NCBI GenBank assembly: GCA_004210455.1
Contig: SEFA01000020.1
Span: forward strand, 1 to 64,000
Length of the DNA: 64,000 nt
Reading direction: 5' to 3'
Source: Rubrivivax sp.
GTDB taxonomy: Bacteria > Pseudomonadota > Gammaproteobacteria > Burkholderiales > Burkholderiaceae_C
How positions within the stretch are numbered: position 1 is the stretch's first letter; every line of letters begins with the position of its first letter. Below the pieces are notes generated by a model. The model did no database searches, had not been told where the DNA came from, and was given only the letters and a program-made list of their open reading frames with translations. Positions 35,771-46,275 of this stretch are shown one piece after another. The position numbers and the translations under genes are program-made.

Positions 35771-36935
35771 GTGGCGCCGGAAGACGACAGCGAGCCGGTC
35801 GCACGGCGATGTCGTCGGGCTCGGCTCGAGCCCGGCGGTCGACCACCCAGGCGCCCAGGTTGGGACGTTGCCAGCGGTCCATCGGGTGTCGTGGCGCCCA
35901 GCCTTGATCGACCATGCACTGCCGGATCGTCTCCTTGACCCGGTCCTCGCCGTGGCTGCCGACGATGAAGGTCGTGTCCCGATCGATCACGCCTCGTTCG
36001 AGCTGGCGACGGAAGATGAGCCGCGCCACCTCATGACTGACGCCTCGCACCGGTTGCTTTGGCGTCACTATCACGGCACGCTCATGCAGATCCAGCGCAT
36101 TGCACCTGACGTCGTAGCCCAGAGAGTCATGGAAGATCCGTTGCCTGATGGCGTCCTCCAGCATATCGACGGCTGCGTCCTCCTTGCCGACCCGGAGGTG
36201 CGCCGTCATCAGTGCGGTGTAGGTCACGGCATCCGGCGCGATCCCGCGGGCCAGCATGTTCTCGTACCACCGGGCCGCGCCCTCCGCGTCTCCCGCCTTG
36301 TCGTGCGCCGAAATCAAGACGCTGTAGGTCACGACATTCGGCGCGACCTGGCGGGCCAGCATGTCCTCGAACCACTGGACTGCGCCATCCACTTCCCCCG
36401 CCTTCTCATGCGCCGAGATCAGGGCGCTGTAGGTCACGACATTGGGCGCGATCCCGCGGGCCAGCATGTCCTTGAACCACCGGACCGCACCCGCTGCGTC
36501 TCCCGCCTTTTCATGAGACGAGATCAGGGCGCCGTAGATCCACACATCCGGCGCAACCTTGCCATCGTGACGCACAGCGCGCTGCAGCTCTTGGAAGCAC
36601 GCCTGCGCAGCCGCCGTATTGCCACCGCACGCGGCGATGCATTTGCTCGTCACCTTCAGCACGTCGGACCGCTCCCGCAATCCTCGGGTAAAGGCATCGA
36701 CGACGCCCGCGTTACCCGCCCTCGCCGCGTGGACGCTTCGCAGTCCGGACCGCGCCGTCGACGACGTCGCGTGCAGGCGGGCATGTTCCCTGCGCCGCTG
36801 CTGCGACCTCACTTCCGTCCAGTCGTCGGGATCGTGCGACGAAGCTGCATGCGACGAAGCTTCGTCTCGCGGGACAACGTCGTCATCCTGGGTGGCGACC
36901 GACAAGGATCGCGCGTCTGGTTTCAACGCGAACAT
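35718..36935 (-). CDS. Bacterial pentatricopeptide-repeat protein with SMR-like C-terminus
   Basis: 405 residues. After an unstructured polar N-terminus (1-85) and one degenerate repeat, four in-phase 35-residue PPR motifs occupy 131-270, of the plant type VVTYSALISAHEKAGEVDGA. The following region (279-347) has an SMR-like pattern: LDLHERAV near its start and FIVGSHGEDRVKETIRQCM near its end. PPR arrays bind single-stranded RNA base by base, and SMR domains often cut RNA. The C-terminus is Arg/Pro-rich. AGGAAG precedes ATG 36935. PPR proteins are rare in bacteria and mainly eukaryotic, so transfer is likely. Base composition appears less GC-rich than in neighbours. Confidence 0.85.
   Translation of the reverse strand: MFALKPDARSLSVATQDDDVVPRDEASSHAASSHDPDDWTEVRSQQRRREHARLHATSSTARSGLRSVHAARAGNAGVVDAFTRGLRERSDVLKVTSKCIAACGGNTAAAQACFQELQRAVRHDGKVAPDVWIYGALISSHEKAGDAAGAVRWFKDMLARGIAPNVVTYSALISAHEKAGEVDGAVQWFEDMLARQVAPNVVTYSVLISAHDKAGDAEGAARWYENMLARGIAPDAVTYTALMTAHLRVGKEDAAVDMLEDAIRQRIFHDSLGYDVRCNALDLHERAVIVTPKQPVRGVSHEVARLIFRRQLERGVIDRDTTFIVGSHGEDRVKETIRQCMVDQGWAPRHPMDRWQRPNLGAWVVDRRARAEPDDIAVRPARCRLPAPLSARRAPAAARPGRRRR
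36126..36545 (-). repeat. Four tandem 105-bp units coding PPR motifs
   Basis: The units are in phase and strongly alike at DNA level for the first three, each containing GCGGGCCAGCATGT-type and TAGGTCACGACATT-type blocks on the plus strand; the fourth is more diverged. This suggests recent unit duplication. Confidence 0.85.
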
Positions 36936-37013
36936 GGCACTTCCTGTACGAGGGATCGACGAAGTGCATGTGCAAACCGGCCAGGTTCACCCGCTCCGTT
37001 CGGAAATGAAGAA

Positions 37014-37031
37014 GGCAGCCTCACAGCTGCC
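37014..37031 (-). terminator. Probable terminator of the 37073 outer-membrane gene
   Basis: GGCAGC-N6-GCTGCC hairpin, followed on the minus strand by TTCTTCATTT. It lies about 40 bases past the stop of the minus-strand gene and before the PPR gene. Confidence 0.55.
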
Positions 37032-37072
37032 GTTCTCCGTACACGCGCGACGCGGAAGCGCCGCCGCGACGA

Positions 37073-38100
37073 TCAGTTCAGGCGGTAGTTCAGACGCAGC
37101 CAGGTGATCGTGCCTTCGGGGCGGTTGCGCACCGAGAACTCCTTCATCACCTTGAAGTCGACGCCCCACTCGCCGCTCTCCGCCAGGTAGGCGATCAGCG
37201 GGCCGGCCGACAGCGCCTGGACCTTGTTGGCGCCGGCGTCGCCGCCGCGGTCGGCGGTGAACTGCTTGAGCACGTAGCCCTGCACACCGACCTTCCACTG
37301 GTCGTTGACGTTGTAGGTGCCGGACCAGTCCGCATGCAGGTACTGGCCGGAACGAACACCGGTGTCGTCGTTGCGCGTGTTGATCGAATACGTGGCGCGC
37401 AGGCCGACGGCGAAGCCGTTCTCCCACACGCGCGAAGCGACCAGCAGCGGCTTGAAGGTCCAGTACTTGCCCGCGCCCGGGTTGACCGCGCGGCTCGCGT
37501 CGTACGAGCCCATCGGCGGGTTGAAGGCGACGCCGAGCGCGACGCGCGATTCGTCCTGCTGCCAGTCGATGTAGGCGGCGATTTCCGGATCGGCCAGTCC
37601 GCTGCGGGTGCCCGACAGCGCGCCGCCGGCGGCGGACAGCTGCTGGTTGATCTGCGCCACGGCGGTCGGCGGCAGTCCGGCCGGCAGCATCGTCGTCAGC
37701 GTGAAGTCGTTGGTCTGCTTGACCAGCGGCAATGCGGCGGAGAAGCCCAGACGGCCGTCCATCACGATCTTCTCGGTGACCCAGGTGATGCGCGGCACGA
37801 AGACGTCGGCCTTGATCGAGCCGTTCACCGTCAGCGGCAGCGTGCCGACGCCCGGGATGGTCAGCGAGCGCGTGGGCGTGTTGCCGTCGGCGTCGCGCAG
37901 CTTGTCGGCCTCGTAGTGCTGGTACCAGGTCTGAAGGTAGACGCCGGGGAACTGCGGCGTCGAGATCTCATAGGACGGCGCGCCGAGCAGCGCGCGCACC
38001 TGGCTGTTCTCGGTGGCGTGCGCGGTGCCGACGAGGGCGGTCAGGGTGACGAGGGCGGCGGCGGTCGCGGACTTGCGATCGCGGAGAAGGTCGATGGACA
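37073..38100 (-). CDS. Outer-membrane protein of the phenol-MetA-degradation (SphA-like) family
   Basis: 341 residues from GTG 38100, preceded by GGAGG. A signal peptide (VSIDLLRDRKSATAAALVTL, cleaved near AHA-TE) leads into a predicted beta barrel with alternating strands (VYLQTWYQHYEADKL, RLGFSAALPLV, AVGLRATYSINTRNDDTG, WSGTYNVNDQWKVGVQGY) and ends in LNYRLN. The pattern fits the transporter-like family found in aromatic-degradation gene sets, but no catabolic gene is next to it. Substrate unknown. The upstream 299 bases to 38399 contain no gene and should hold divergent promoters. Confidence 0.75.
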
Positions 38101-38399
38101 CGGGGATGCCTCCGGGGAGTTCTGGATTTTCGAATCGGGGCGCATCGTGCCAGCGGAAGGGGCCGGGGCTTGTGCCATTCGTCACATCGGGCCTCGGATT
38201 AGAGGCACGGCCCCAGATTCCGGGGCTGACGCGCCACATACCGCCGCGCTTTAATCCGGTCCGCACCGCGTCCCGCGATTGCCGTCACCATCGGCTCGAA
38301 CTCGCGACGCCACGAGCCACGCCACTTCTTCGCCACCGCGCCCGGTCGGCTCGCGGCTCAATCCCACAACATGACGCGCCCCTGCGAGGAGACTTCCCC

Positions 38400-39005
38400 A
38401 TGCAACGTTCCACCTTCATCCGCTCCGTGCGGAACGCCCTGTTCATCGGCATCGCCGCGATGTCCTCCTTCGCCTTCGCGGCGGAGGTGGAGCTCGAGGG
38501 CTTCAAGTTCCAGGACACCGCGCTGCTGCACAACCAGACGCTGGTGCTGAACGGCGCAGCGACGTCGAGCATCCTGTCGACGCGCTCGACGGCGGTCGCC
38601 TTCTACCTGCCGAAGAAGCAGACGACGATGGAAGCCGCGGTCGCCGAGAAGGGCGCGAAGCGCATCACCTTCTACATGATGCGCGACGTGTCCTCGCGCG
38701 ACCTGGCCAACGCGATGCTGGACCGCATCCGCCAGAACGCGGCGGAGGAGTTCTCCAAGAACATCATCCAGACCGCGCAGCTGGGCGTGGTCTTCGGCAA
38801 CCGCGCGAAGTTGCTCAAGGGCGAGCTGGTCACCATCGATTACGACCCCGCGAAGCAGACGACCGAGTTCAGCGTCAACGGCGCGAAGGTGGGCGACACC
38901 ATCCAGGGCGAGAGCTTCTTCCCGATGATGATGAAGGTCTGGATCGGCCCCAAGGTCCGCGGCAGCACGCGCGACGGCCTGCTGGGGATCGCGCCGCCGA
39001 AGTGA
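38400..39005 (+). CDS. Exported chalcone-isomerase-family protein
   Basis: 201 residues. GAGGAG precedes the ATG. A signal peptide (to FAFAAE) is followed by a chalcone-isomerase-like fold: VELEGFKFQDTALLHNQTLVLNG, AVAFYLPKKQTT, RITFYMMRDVSS, and TIQGESFFPMMMKVWIGPKV. Bacterial members of this family are periplasmic and seldom true chalcone isomerases; some bind fatty acids or haem. Function is left open. Confidence 0.8.
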   Translation: MQRSTFIRSVRNALFIGIAAMSSFAFAAEVELEGFKFQDTALLHNQTLVLNGAATSSILSTRSTAVAFYLPKKQTTMEAAVAEKGAKRITFYMMRDVSSRDLANAMLDRIRQNAAEEFSKNIIQTAQLGVVFGNRAKLLKGELVTIDYDPAKQTTEFSVNGAKVGDTIQGESFFPMMMKVWIGPKVRGSTRDGLLGIAPPK

Positions 39006-39028
39006 TCGCCGGACACAGGAGGGGCGGC

Positions 39029-39058
39029 CTGAGCGCTTTCAGCGCCGTCAGCGCTCAG
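39029..39058. terminator. Bidirectional terminator hairpin between convergent genes
   Basis: CTGAGCGCT and AGCGCTCAG form a perfect 9-bp stem around 12 bases, in the 49-base gap between two stops; its right arm overlaps the stop codon of the minus-strand gene. Confidence 0.55.
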
Positions 39059-39789
39059 TAGTCCAGCTTCGGATACCAGCCCGTCCCCCGCCCGCCGGGG
39101 GTCAGGTCGAGCACGTTCCACAACGGCGCGATCTCCGGCGCGCCGTGCGCGTCCTGACCGGGGTCCTCGGTGCCGCCGCTCTCGGCGCTCCAGAAATGGA
39201 AGACCTTGTCCCCGCGCCTCACCCAGACGGTCAGCGCAGGGTACTCGAAGCCCTTGTCGTCGATCAGCTTGAAGGTGGTCGTGAACTGATCGCCGACGAG
39301 CTGGAAGAAGCGCAGGTTGCGCCATCCGCGTTCGCGCGCGAAGGCGAGCTGCCGCGACACCGGCGAACGTCCCAGCACCGCGACGGCGACGCGTTGATCG
39401 AGGTCGCGCAGCGGGATGTCCAGCGAGCCCAGGAAGGACGTGCACATCGGGCACGGGCGCTCGCGCTGCGGGCCGTACATCCAGAAGTAGGTGACCAGCG
39501 TGTCGTGCGGGCCGAAGAGATCGGCCAGGCCGACCTCCTTGCCGTTCTCGTCGAGGAAGCGATAGGGCTCGGCTTCGCCGCCGAGCGGCAGCGCGCGACG
39601 TTGTTCCGCGACGCGCCAGAGATGGCGGCGAAGTTCCACCTCTTCGGCGAGCAGTGCCTCGCGCGCGGCTCGGTATTCTGGGCTGTCGCCCGGATACGGC
39701 TTCGCGTTCGCCTTGGCCAGGGACTTCGCGTCCTTCAACGCGGGCGTGGAAGACGACGCCTGCGAGGAGGCGGTGGACGGTTGCGCCAT
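39055..39789 (-). CDS. DUF899-type thioredoxin-fold protein
   Basis: 244 residues. The body has the thioredoxin-like DUF899 pattern: FLDENGKEVGLADLFG, LVTYFWMYGPQRERPCPMCTSFLGSLD with a CPMC pair in the redox position, VAVLGRSPVSRQLAFARERGWRNLRF, and VFHFWSAESGGTED. The N-terminus is a low-complexity Ser/Ala/Lys segment rather than a signal peptide, so it is cytoplasmic. Members are thought to be peroxide-related reductases, without firm proof. Next upstream gene is a glutaredoxin on the same strand, which suggests a thiol-redox pair. Confidence 0.8.
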   Translation of the reverse strand: MAQPSTASSQASSSTPALKDAKSLAKANAKPYPGDSPEYRAAREALLAEEVELRRHLWRVAEQRRALPLGGEAEPYRFLDENGKEVGLADLFGPHDTLVTYFWMYGPQRERPCPMCTSFLGSLDIPLRDLDQRVAVAVLGRSPVSRQLAFARERGWRNLRFFQLVGDQFTTTFKLIDDKGFEYPALTVWVRRGDKVFHFWSAESGGTEDPGQDAHGAPEIAPLWNVLDLTPGGRGTGWYPKLDY

Positions 39790-39944
39790 GAGAGGACTCC
39801 CAGGCCGACGGAAATCGGCGGCTCCAGAAACCAGTCTGGAACGCGCGGCGTCGGACGCCTGTAGGCGTTCAAGCCGACGATGCGTAGGACGTCGAGAGGA
39901 CGGCGGCAATCGACCTGTCGCCGATCGACCTTCCGCCGATCGGA

Positions 39945-40187
39945 TCAGCGGCCGATCTGCTTCAGCGCGGCCTGCAGACCGGTGACGCCGCCGACGCGCT
40001 GGTCGTTGATGAAGACCTGCGGCATCTGGCGCACGGACGGGCCGCACTTCTCGTAGAAGGCCAGGCGCTCCGCCTCGTCGTCGATCAGGATCTCCTGATA
40101 CTCGATCCCGCGGGCCTTGAGCAGACTCTTCGCCGTGTCGCATTGCGGGCAGGCGGACTTCGAATAGACGACGATCTTCAGTTCCAT
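39945..40187 (-). CDS. Glutaredoxin
   Basis: 80 residues with the dithiol active site CPQC (Cys13, Cys16), the cis-proline segment RQMPQVFINDQRVGG and the GLQ end helix of class-I glutaredoxins. It reduces protein disulfides or glutathione mixed disulfides in the cytoplasm. The ATG at 40187 begins the fold; the frame to 40217 adds ten residues. Co-directional with the DUF899 gene, 155 bases apart. Confidence 0.88.
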   Translation of the reverse strand: MELKIVVYSKSACPQCDTAKSLLKARGIEYQEILIDDEAERLAFYEKCGPSVRQMPQVFINDQRVGGVTGLQAALKQIGR

Positions 40188-40304
40188 GGGCAGGAGTGTA
40201 TTCGGGGCCCTTCCCACCTGCCGACCCGGGGTCTCCCTGACCTCCGGGGCCGCGGGATCCCCGCCGGCGCGTGACGGCAGCGTCGGCGCTTAAGCTCCGA
40301 CCTC

Positions 40305-41525
40305 ATGGACGCCCTGATCACCGCCGCCGCCCGCTTCCTCGCCGCCGGGGATGCGTTGAGCGCGCTGCAACGGGTCGCCTTGCGCGACGACCCGGCCGCG
40401 CTCGCGCTGCGCGGCATCGCGATGGCGCAGCTCGGCGAGCACGCGCGCGCTCGCGAACTGCTGCGTCAGGCCGCCAAGGCGTTCGGACCGAAAGAAGCCG
40501 TCGCCCGCGCGCGCTGCGTCGTCGCCGAAGCGGAGGTGGCGCTGGCGATGCGCGATCTCGGCGATCCGACGCGCCCATTGCTGCAGGCCGCAGCGACGCT
40601 GGACGCCCACGAGGATCGCGCCAACGCGCTGCAGGCTCGGCTGGTCGCCGCGAGGCGCCTGATCCTGCTGGGTTGCCTGGATCAGGCCGCCGACGCGCTG
40701 CCGGCGGAAGACGTCTCCGGTGCGCCGCCCTTGCTGGTCGCGATGGTCGCGCTGGCCTCGGCGGAACTTGCGATGCGTGCCTTGCGCATCAGCGCCGCCC
40801 GGGCCGCCGTAGACCGGGCGTTGGTCGCGGCGCAACGAGCGGGCGTGGCGGCCCTGGTGGCGGAGGCGGACGACCTTCGCGCCTCGCTCGATCATCCCGC
40901 CGCGCGCCGCGTCGACGGCGGCCAGGCGAGGAGCTTGCGGCTGGAGGAGGTCGAGGCCCTGCTGTCCTCGCCGATGCTCGTCGTGGACGCCTGCCGGCGC
41001 ACCATTCGCGGCGACGGGCTCCATGTCGATCTCGCGCGTCGACCGGTGCTGTTCACCCTCGCACGGGTGCTCGCCGAATCCTGGCCGGGCGACGCGGATC
41101 GGGCGACGCTCATCCTCCGCGCGTTCAGGACCCGGCATCCCGACGAGACGCATCGCGCGCGGCTGCGCGTCGAGCTGGGCCGCCTGCGCGCATTGATCGA
41201 GTCCGTCGCCCGCATCGACGCGACACGCGAGGGCTTCGCGCTGCGCGTGGCGGACGGGCGCGCGGTCTGCCTGCTCGTGCCGCCGCTGGAAGGCGAGACC
41301 GCGTCGCTGGAGGCCTTGCTGGCCGACGGCGCGGCGTGGTCGACGTCGGCGCTCGCGATGGCGCTCGTCGCCAGCCAGCGGACGGTGCAACGCGCGCTCT
41401 CGGAACTCGAGGCGGCAGGACGGGTGCGCGCCATCGGTCAGGCGCGGGCGAAGCGCTGGCTCGCGCCGCCGATGACGGGAATCGCGACGATCTTGTTACT
41501 CCCCGCTCCGCCGACGGCTGGATAG
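40305..41525 (+). CDS. Helix-turn-helix regulator with helical-repeat N-terminus
   Basis: 406 residues. The first ~200 are Ala/Leu-rich tetratricopeptide-like helices (ALSALQRVALRDDPAALALRG, AMAQLGEHARARELLRQAAK). About 225-320 reads as a DNA-binding or helical region (LSSPMLVVDACRRTIRG, VLFTLARVLAESWPG). Near 350-385 is a winged-helix motif (WSTSALAMALVASQRTVQRALSELEAAGRVRAIGQ). It probably regulates the small propeller gene 44 bases downstream, which is the likely operon partner. The ligand is unknown and the assignment as a regulator is inferred from the HTH only. Confidence 0.7.
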   Translation: MDALITAAARFLAAGDALSALQRVALRDDPAALALRGIAMAQLGEHARARELLRQAAKAFGPKEAVARARCVVAEAEVALAMRDLGDPTRPLLQAAATLDAHEDRANALQARLVAARRLILLGCLDQAADALPAEDVSGAPPLLVAMVALASAELAMRALRISAARAAVDRALVAAQRAGVAALVAEADDLRASLDHPAARRVDGGQARSLRLEEVEALLSSPMLVVDACRRTIRGDGLHVDLARRPVLFTLARVLAESWPGDADRATLILRAFRTRHPDETHRARLRVELGRLRALIESVARIDATREGFALRVADGRAVCLLVPPLEGETASLEALLADGAAWSTSALAMALVASQRTVQRALSELEAAGRVRAIGQARAKRWLAPPMTGIATILLLPAPPTAG

Positions 41526-41569
41526 ATTGAGGTCCATGCGGCGACGGTTTCGCCGTACAGGAGATGACG

Positions 41570-42292
41570 ATGACTGCTTCCCGTACCGACGCAAGCCCTG
41601 ACGCCTGCGATCCCCAGGCCGAGGCGCGCATGGCGTCCAACGCGCACCTGCCCGCCGCTCGCGCGGCCGAGGTCGTGCGCGAATTCGGTCCCTACCCGGG
41701 CGCTCCCGCCGTCCACGGCGTGAGCCATGACGGCGACCGCGTCTGGGCTGCCACGGCGGCAGGCCTGCTGGCGATCGACCCCACCAGCGGAGAGGTCCAG
41801 CGCACGCTCCCGTGCGCCGCGGACGCCGGCACGGCCTTCGACGGCCGGCACCTCTATCAGATCGGCGATTCGCAGATCCAGAAGATCGATCCGCAGAGCG
41901 GTCGCGTCGTCGGCACCATTCCGGCACCGTCGGGCCAGGGCAGCGATTCGGGACTCACCTGGGCGGAAGGGAGTCTGTGGGTCGGGCAGTACCGCGATCG
42001 CAAGATCGTCCAGATCGATCCGGAGACCGGCGCGGTCCGACGCACCATCGAGTCCAACCGCTTCGTCACCGGCGTGACCTGGGTGGACGGCGAGCTCTGG
42101 CACGGCACCTGGGAAGGCGATGAGAGCGAACTGCGTCGCGTGGATCCGGCGGACGGCGCGGTGATCGAGCGGCTGGCCATGCCGGCGAACGTCGGCGTCA
42201 GCGGGTTGGAGTCCGATGGCTCAGGACTGTTCTATTGCGGCGGCGGGAACAGCGGCAAGGTGCGGGCAGTGCGGCGACCGAAGCATGCGTGA
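41570..42292 (+). CDS. Small beta-propeller protein (glutamine-cyclotransferase/Vgb-like)
   Basis: 240 residues, soluble, no signal peptide. Repeated blade strands are evident: RVWAATAAGLLAIDPTSGEV, HLYQIGDSQIQKIDPQSGRV, SLWVGQYRDRKIVQIDPETGAV, ELWHGTWEGDESELRRVDP. This spacing resembles the propeller of glutaminyl-peptide cyclotransferases and Vgb-type lyases, but the enzyme active-site residues are not obvious. ATG 41570 fits the AGGAG upstream better than ATG 41564. The upstream HTH gene is probably its regulator. Confidence 0.75.
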   Translation: MTASRTDASPDACDPQAEARMASNAHLPAARAAEVVREFGPYPGAPAVHGVSHDGDRVWAATAAGLLAIDPTSGEVQRTLPCAADAGTAFDGRHLYQIGDSQIQKIDPQSGRVVGTIPAPSGQGSDSGLTWAEGSLWVGQYRDRKIVQIDPETGAVRRTIESNRFVTGVTWVDGELWHGTWEGDESELRRVDPADGAVIERLAMPANVGVSGLESDGSGLFYCGGGNSGKVRAVRRPKHA

Positions 42293-42319
42293 AGGTCGTC
42301 TACTTCGCTCCGCTTGACT

Positions 42320-42344
42320 CCCTCTCCCGCAGTGCGGGGGAGGG
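42320..42344. repeat. Interspersed hairpin repeat, copy B
   Basis: CCCTCTCCCGCA / TGCGGGGGAGGG stem (one G-U) between two convergent stops; related to copies at 7151-7193 and 58428-58470. Here it can act as a bidirectional terminator. Confidence 0.5.
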
Positions 42345-42373
42345 GGCAAGACGGGCCGTGGTTTTGCGAGGGC

Positions 42374-43036
42374 TCAGCGCGCCTTGCCCAGATCCATCAC
42401 CCAGTACTTGCTGTAGCTGTTGGACGCCGAGGCCGCGGGCCGGCAGGCGACGCCGACATCGACGAAGCTGGCTGACATCAGGTTGGCGCAATGGCCGGCG
42501 CTGTTGCGCCACGAGGTCATGGCCGCCTCGACGGTGCCCTGCCCGGCGGCGATGTTCTCGCCCACGGCGGCCCAGGTGTAGCCCGCGTTGGTGATGCGGG
42601 TGGAGAAGCTGCGGCCGTCCTGGCTGTCGTGGCTGAAGTAGTTCTTCGCGGCCATGTCGGTCGCATGGCCGTCGGCGGCCGCGGTCAGCTTGTCGTTCCA
42701 GACCACCGGCGCCACGGCGGGGAAGTTCCCTGCCGTGCCGCAGCTGGCGCCCGACGCGCGCAGCGCGTTGATGCGGGTCAGCAGGTCCTGCTTGAAGTTG
42801 GGCAGGTCGCAGGTCCCGGCGACGAGCGGCGGATCCGTCGGCCCGGGATTGGTCGGGTTGGTGGGGTTCGTCGGATTGGTGGGATCCGTGGGGGAAGTGG
42901 GCGTGACCGGGTCGGGCGTCGTCGGGGCATCGCCGCCCCCGCCGCCGCACGCACCCAGACCCAGCGCCAGGAGGGCGGCGACGATCATCGAAGTGGTGAA
43001 ACGCCGGTGGGCCGGCTTGTTGGAGGGGACGTCCAT
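42374..43036 (-). CDS. CAP-superfamily (SCP/PR1-like) lipoprotein
   Basis: 220 residues. Lipoprotein signal with lipobox LGAC (Cys 30), then a Gly run and a Pro-Thr-Asn repeat linker (PTNPTNPTNPTNPG), then a CAP domain: FKQDLLTRINALRASGASCG, VWNDKLTAAADGHATDM, KNYFSHDSQDGRSF, AGYTWAAVGENIAAGQGTVE and WRNSAGHCANLMS. The His/Glu set that binds metal in CAP proteins is present. Role of bacterial members is unknown; the linker suggests display away from the membrane. Confidence 0.85.
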   Translation of the reverse strand: MDVPSNKPAHRRFTTSMIVAALLALGLGACGGGGGDAPTTPDPVTPTSPTDPTNPTNPTNPTNPGPTDPPLVAGTCDLPNFKQDLLTRINALRASGASCGTAGNFPAVAPVVWNDKLTAAADGHATDMAAKNYFSHDSQDGRSFSTRITNAGYTWAAVGENIAAGQGTVEAAMTSWRNSAGHCANLMSASFVDVGVACRPAASASNSYSKYWVMDLGKAR

Positions 43037-43158
43037 CCCCCAATCTTAGGAAACGATTGGAGAAATTTCTGGAACCAAACGTAGCAGAGGGTCAGCGGTC
43101 GAGGCCCTGGAGCAACAGCGGCGCGTGTCCGCCTCGGCGGCCAGCGTCCAGAAACAAC

Positions 43159-43188
43159 GGGGCCGCCGCCCTCCCGGGTGGCGGCCCC
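43159..43188 (-). terminator. Rho-independent terminator of katG
   Basis: GGGGCCGCC and GGCGGCCCC form a 9-bp GC stem around 12 bases, and the minus strand continues GTTGTTTCTGG. It lies 13 bases past the katG stop. Confidence 0.75.
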
Positions 43189-43200
43189 GCGCGGTTTCGC

Positions 43201-45429
<2,229 letters not shown>

Positions 45430-45552
45430 TCAGTCCACTGGTCTGCCTTGCGGCGTGCGAGCGCGGACGAGTCTAGGACTCGCTCAGTCGGGACAGCAAC
45501 AGTCGGGGTTTATCGGGGCGATAGTTTTTTCGACCGGGGAGAGCCGTCCGGC

Positions 45553-46275
45553 TCAGGCTGCCATCTGAATGACACTTTCCGGGGTTCTCGCCGGCTCGTC
45601 GTCTGCACGCTCGCGGCGGCGCGCGGTGGAACGCAGGCCGTCGACATGCTCCTGCAGGTTGGCCGATACCGGCTGCCACATGGGATCGAGGATGAAGTCG
45701 ATGCCTTCACGCCGCGCCATCTTTGCCGCCGGGACAAAGTCGGCGTCACCAGATACAAGAACGATCTGGTCGACCAGCTTCCGCAGGGCCAGGTTCACGA
45801 TGTCCACCCCGATGTTCATGTCGACGCCCTTCTGACGAAGGTGGGGAACGAGATCGGCCTCTGTCAGGTCGCTGGAACTGATCTTGCGCTTGAGCATGGA
45901 CTGGATGGCTTCCGGCTTGATCGTCCACGGACTATCCGAGGCCAAGTGCCCCAAGCGCAATGCCGTCTTGCGCTTCGTCTTGAGACGGTCATGCAACTGC
46001 GTGCGGAACAACGCCTCTGGACTGGTCGAGAAGTTGACGCCCTTGCCGGATATCGGGTTCTGAAGGCGTTTCATGAGCGGTGGACAGTCGTAGAAATAGA
46101 TCCTGAACAGATCCTTGAAACGCTTCTCTGGCCCACGGCTGCGGTCAACAAGATGGGCGAGCGCCCACCGGAATGCGCAGTCCGCCGCGCGGTCGGCGTC
46201 GAACGCGTGATCCGGTTGCAGCGCGCGAAAGCGCTTCACGAAGAACGCACCGTCGATAAGGATGGCTGTTGGCAT
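45553..46275 (-). CDS. NYN-domain (PIN-like) protein
   Basis: 240 residues from ATG 46275 with GGGAG upstream. The NYN/LabA fold is marked by AILIDGAFFVKRF at the N-terminus, LFRIYFYDCPPL, KGVDMNIGVDIVNLAL and VLVSGDADFVPAAKMARREG; the acidic residues of these motifs would bind a metal for RNA cleavage. The C-terminus is Arg/Glu-rich. The gene is less GC-rich than its surroundings and stands alone between katG and a 467-base gene-free stretch, which fits an acquired gene. A role in RNA processing or phage defence is only possible, not shown. Confidence 0.83.
   Translation of the reverse strand: MPTAILIDGAFFVKRFRALQPDHAFDADRAADCAFRWALAHLVDRSRGPEKRFKDLFRIYFYDCPPLMKRLQNPISGKGVNFSTSPEALFRTQLHDRLKTKRKTALRLGHLASDSPWTIKPEAIQSMLKRKISSSDLTEADLVPHLRQKGVDMNIGVDIVNLALRKLVDQIVLVSGDADFVPAAKMARREGIDFILDPMWQPVSANLQEHVDGLRSTARRRERADDEPARTPESVIQMAA

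Noticed and set aside
36126-36545. Tandem repeat as CRISPR or TAL-like array
   Set aside because: Units are 105 bases, in frame, and encode 35-residue PPR motifs rather than 34-residue TAL repeats.
36936-37072. hrpII/PIP box (TTCG-N16-TTCG) in front of the PPR gene, to support type III secretion
   Set aside because: Only one suitable TTCG on the coding strand was seen; spacing does not fit, so effector status stays a guess.
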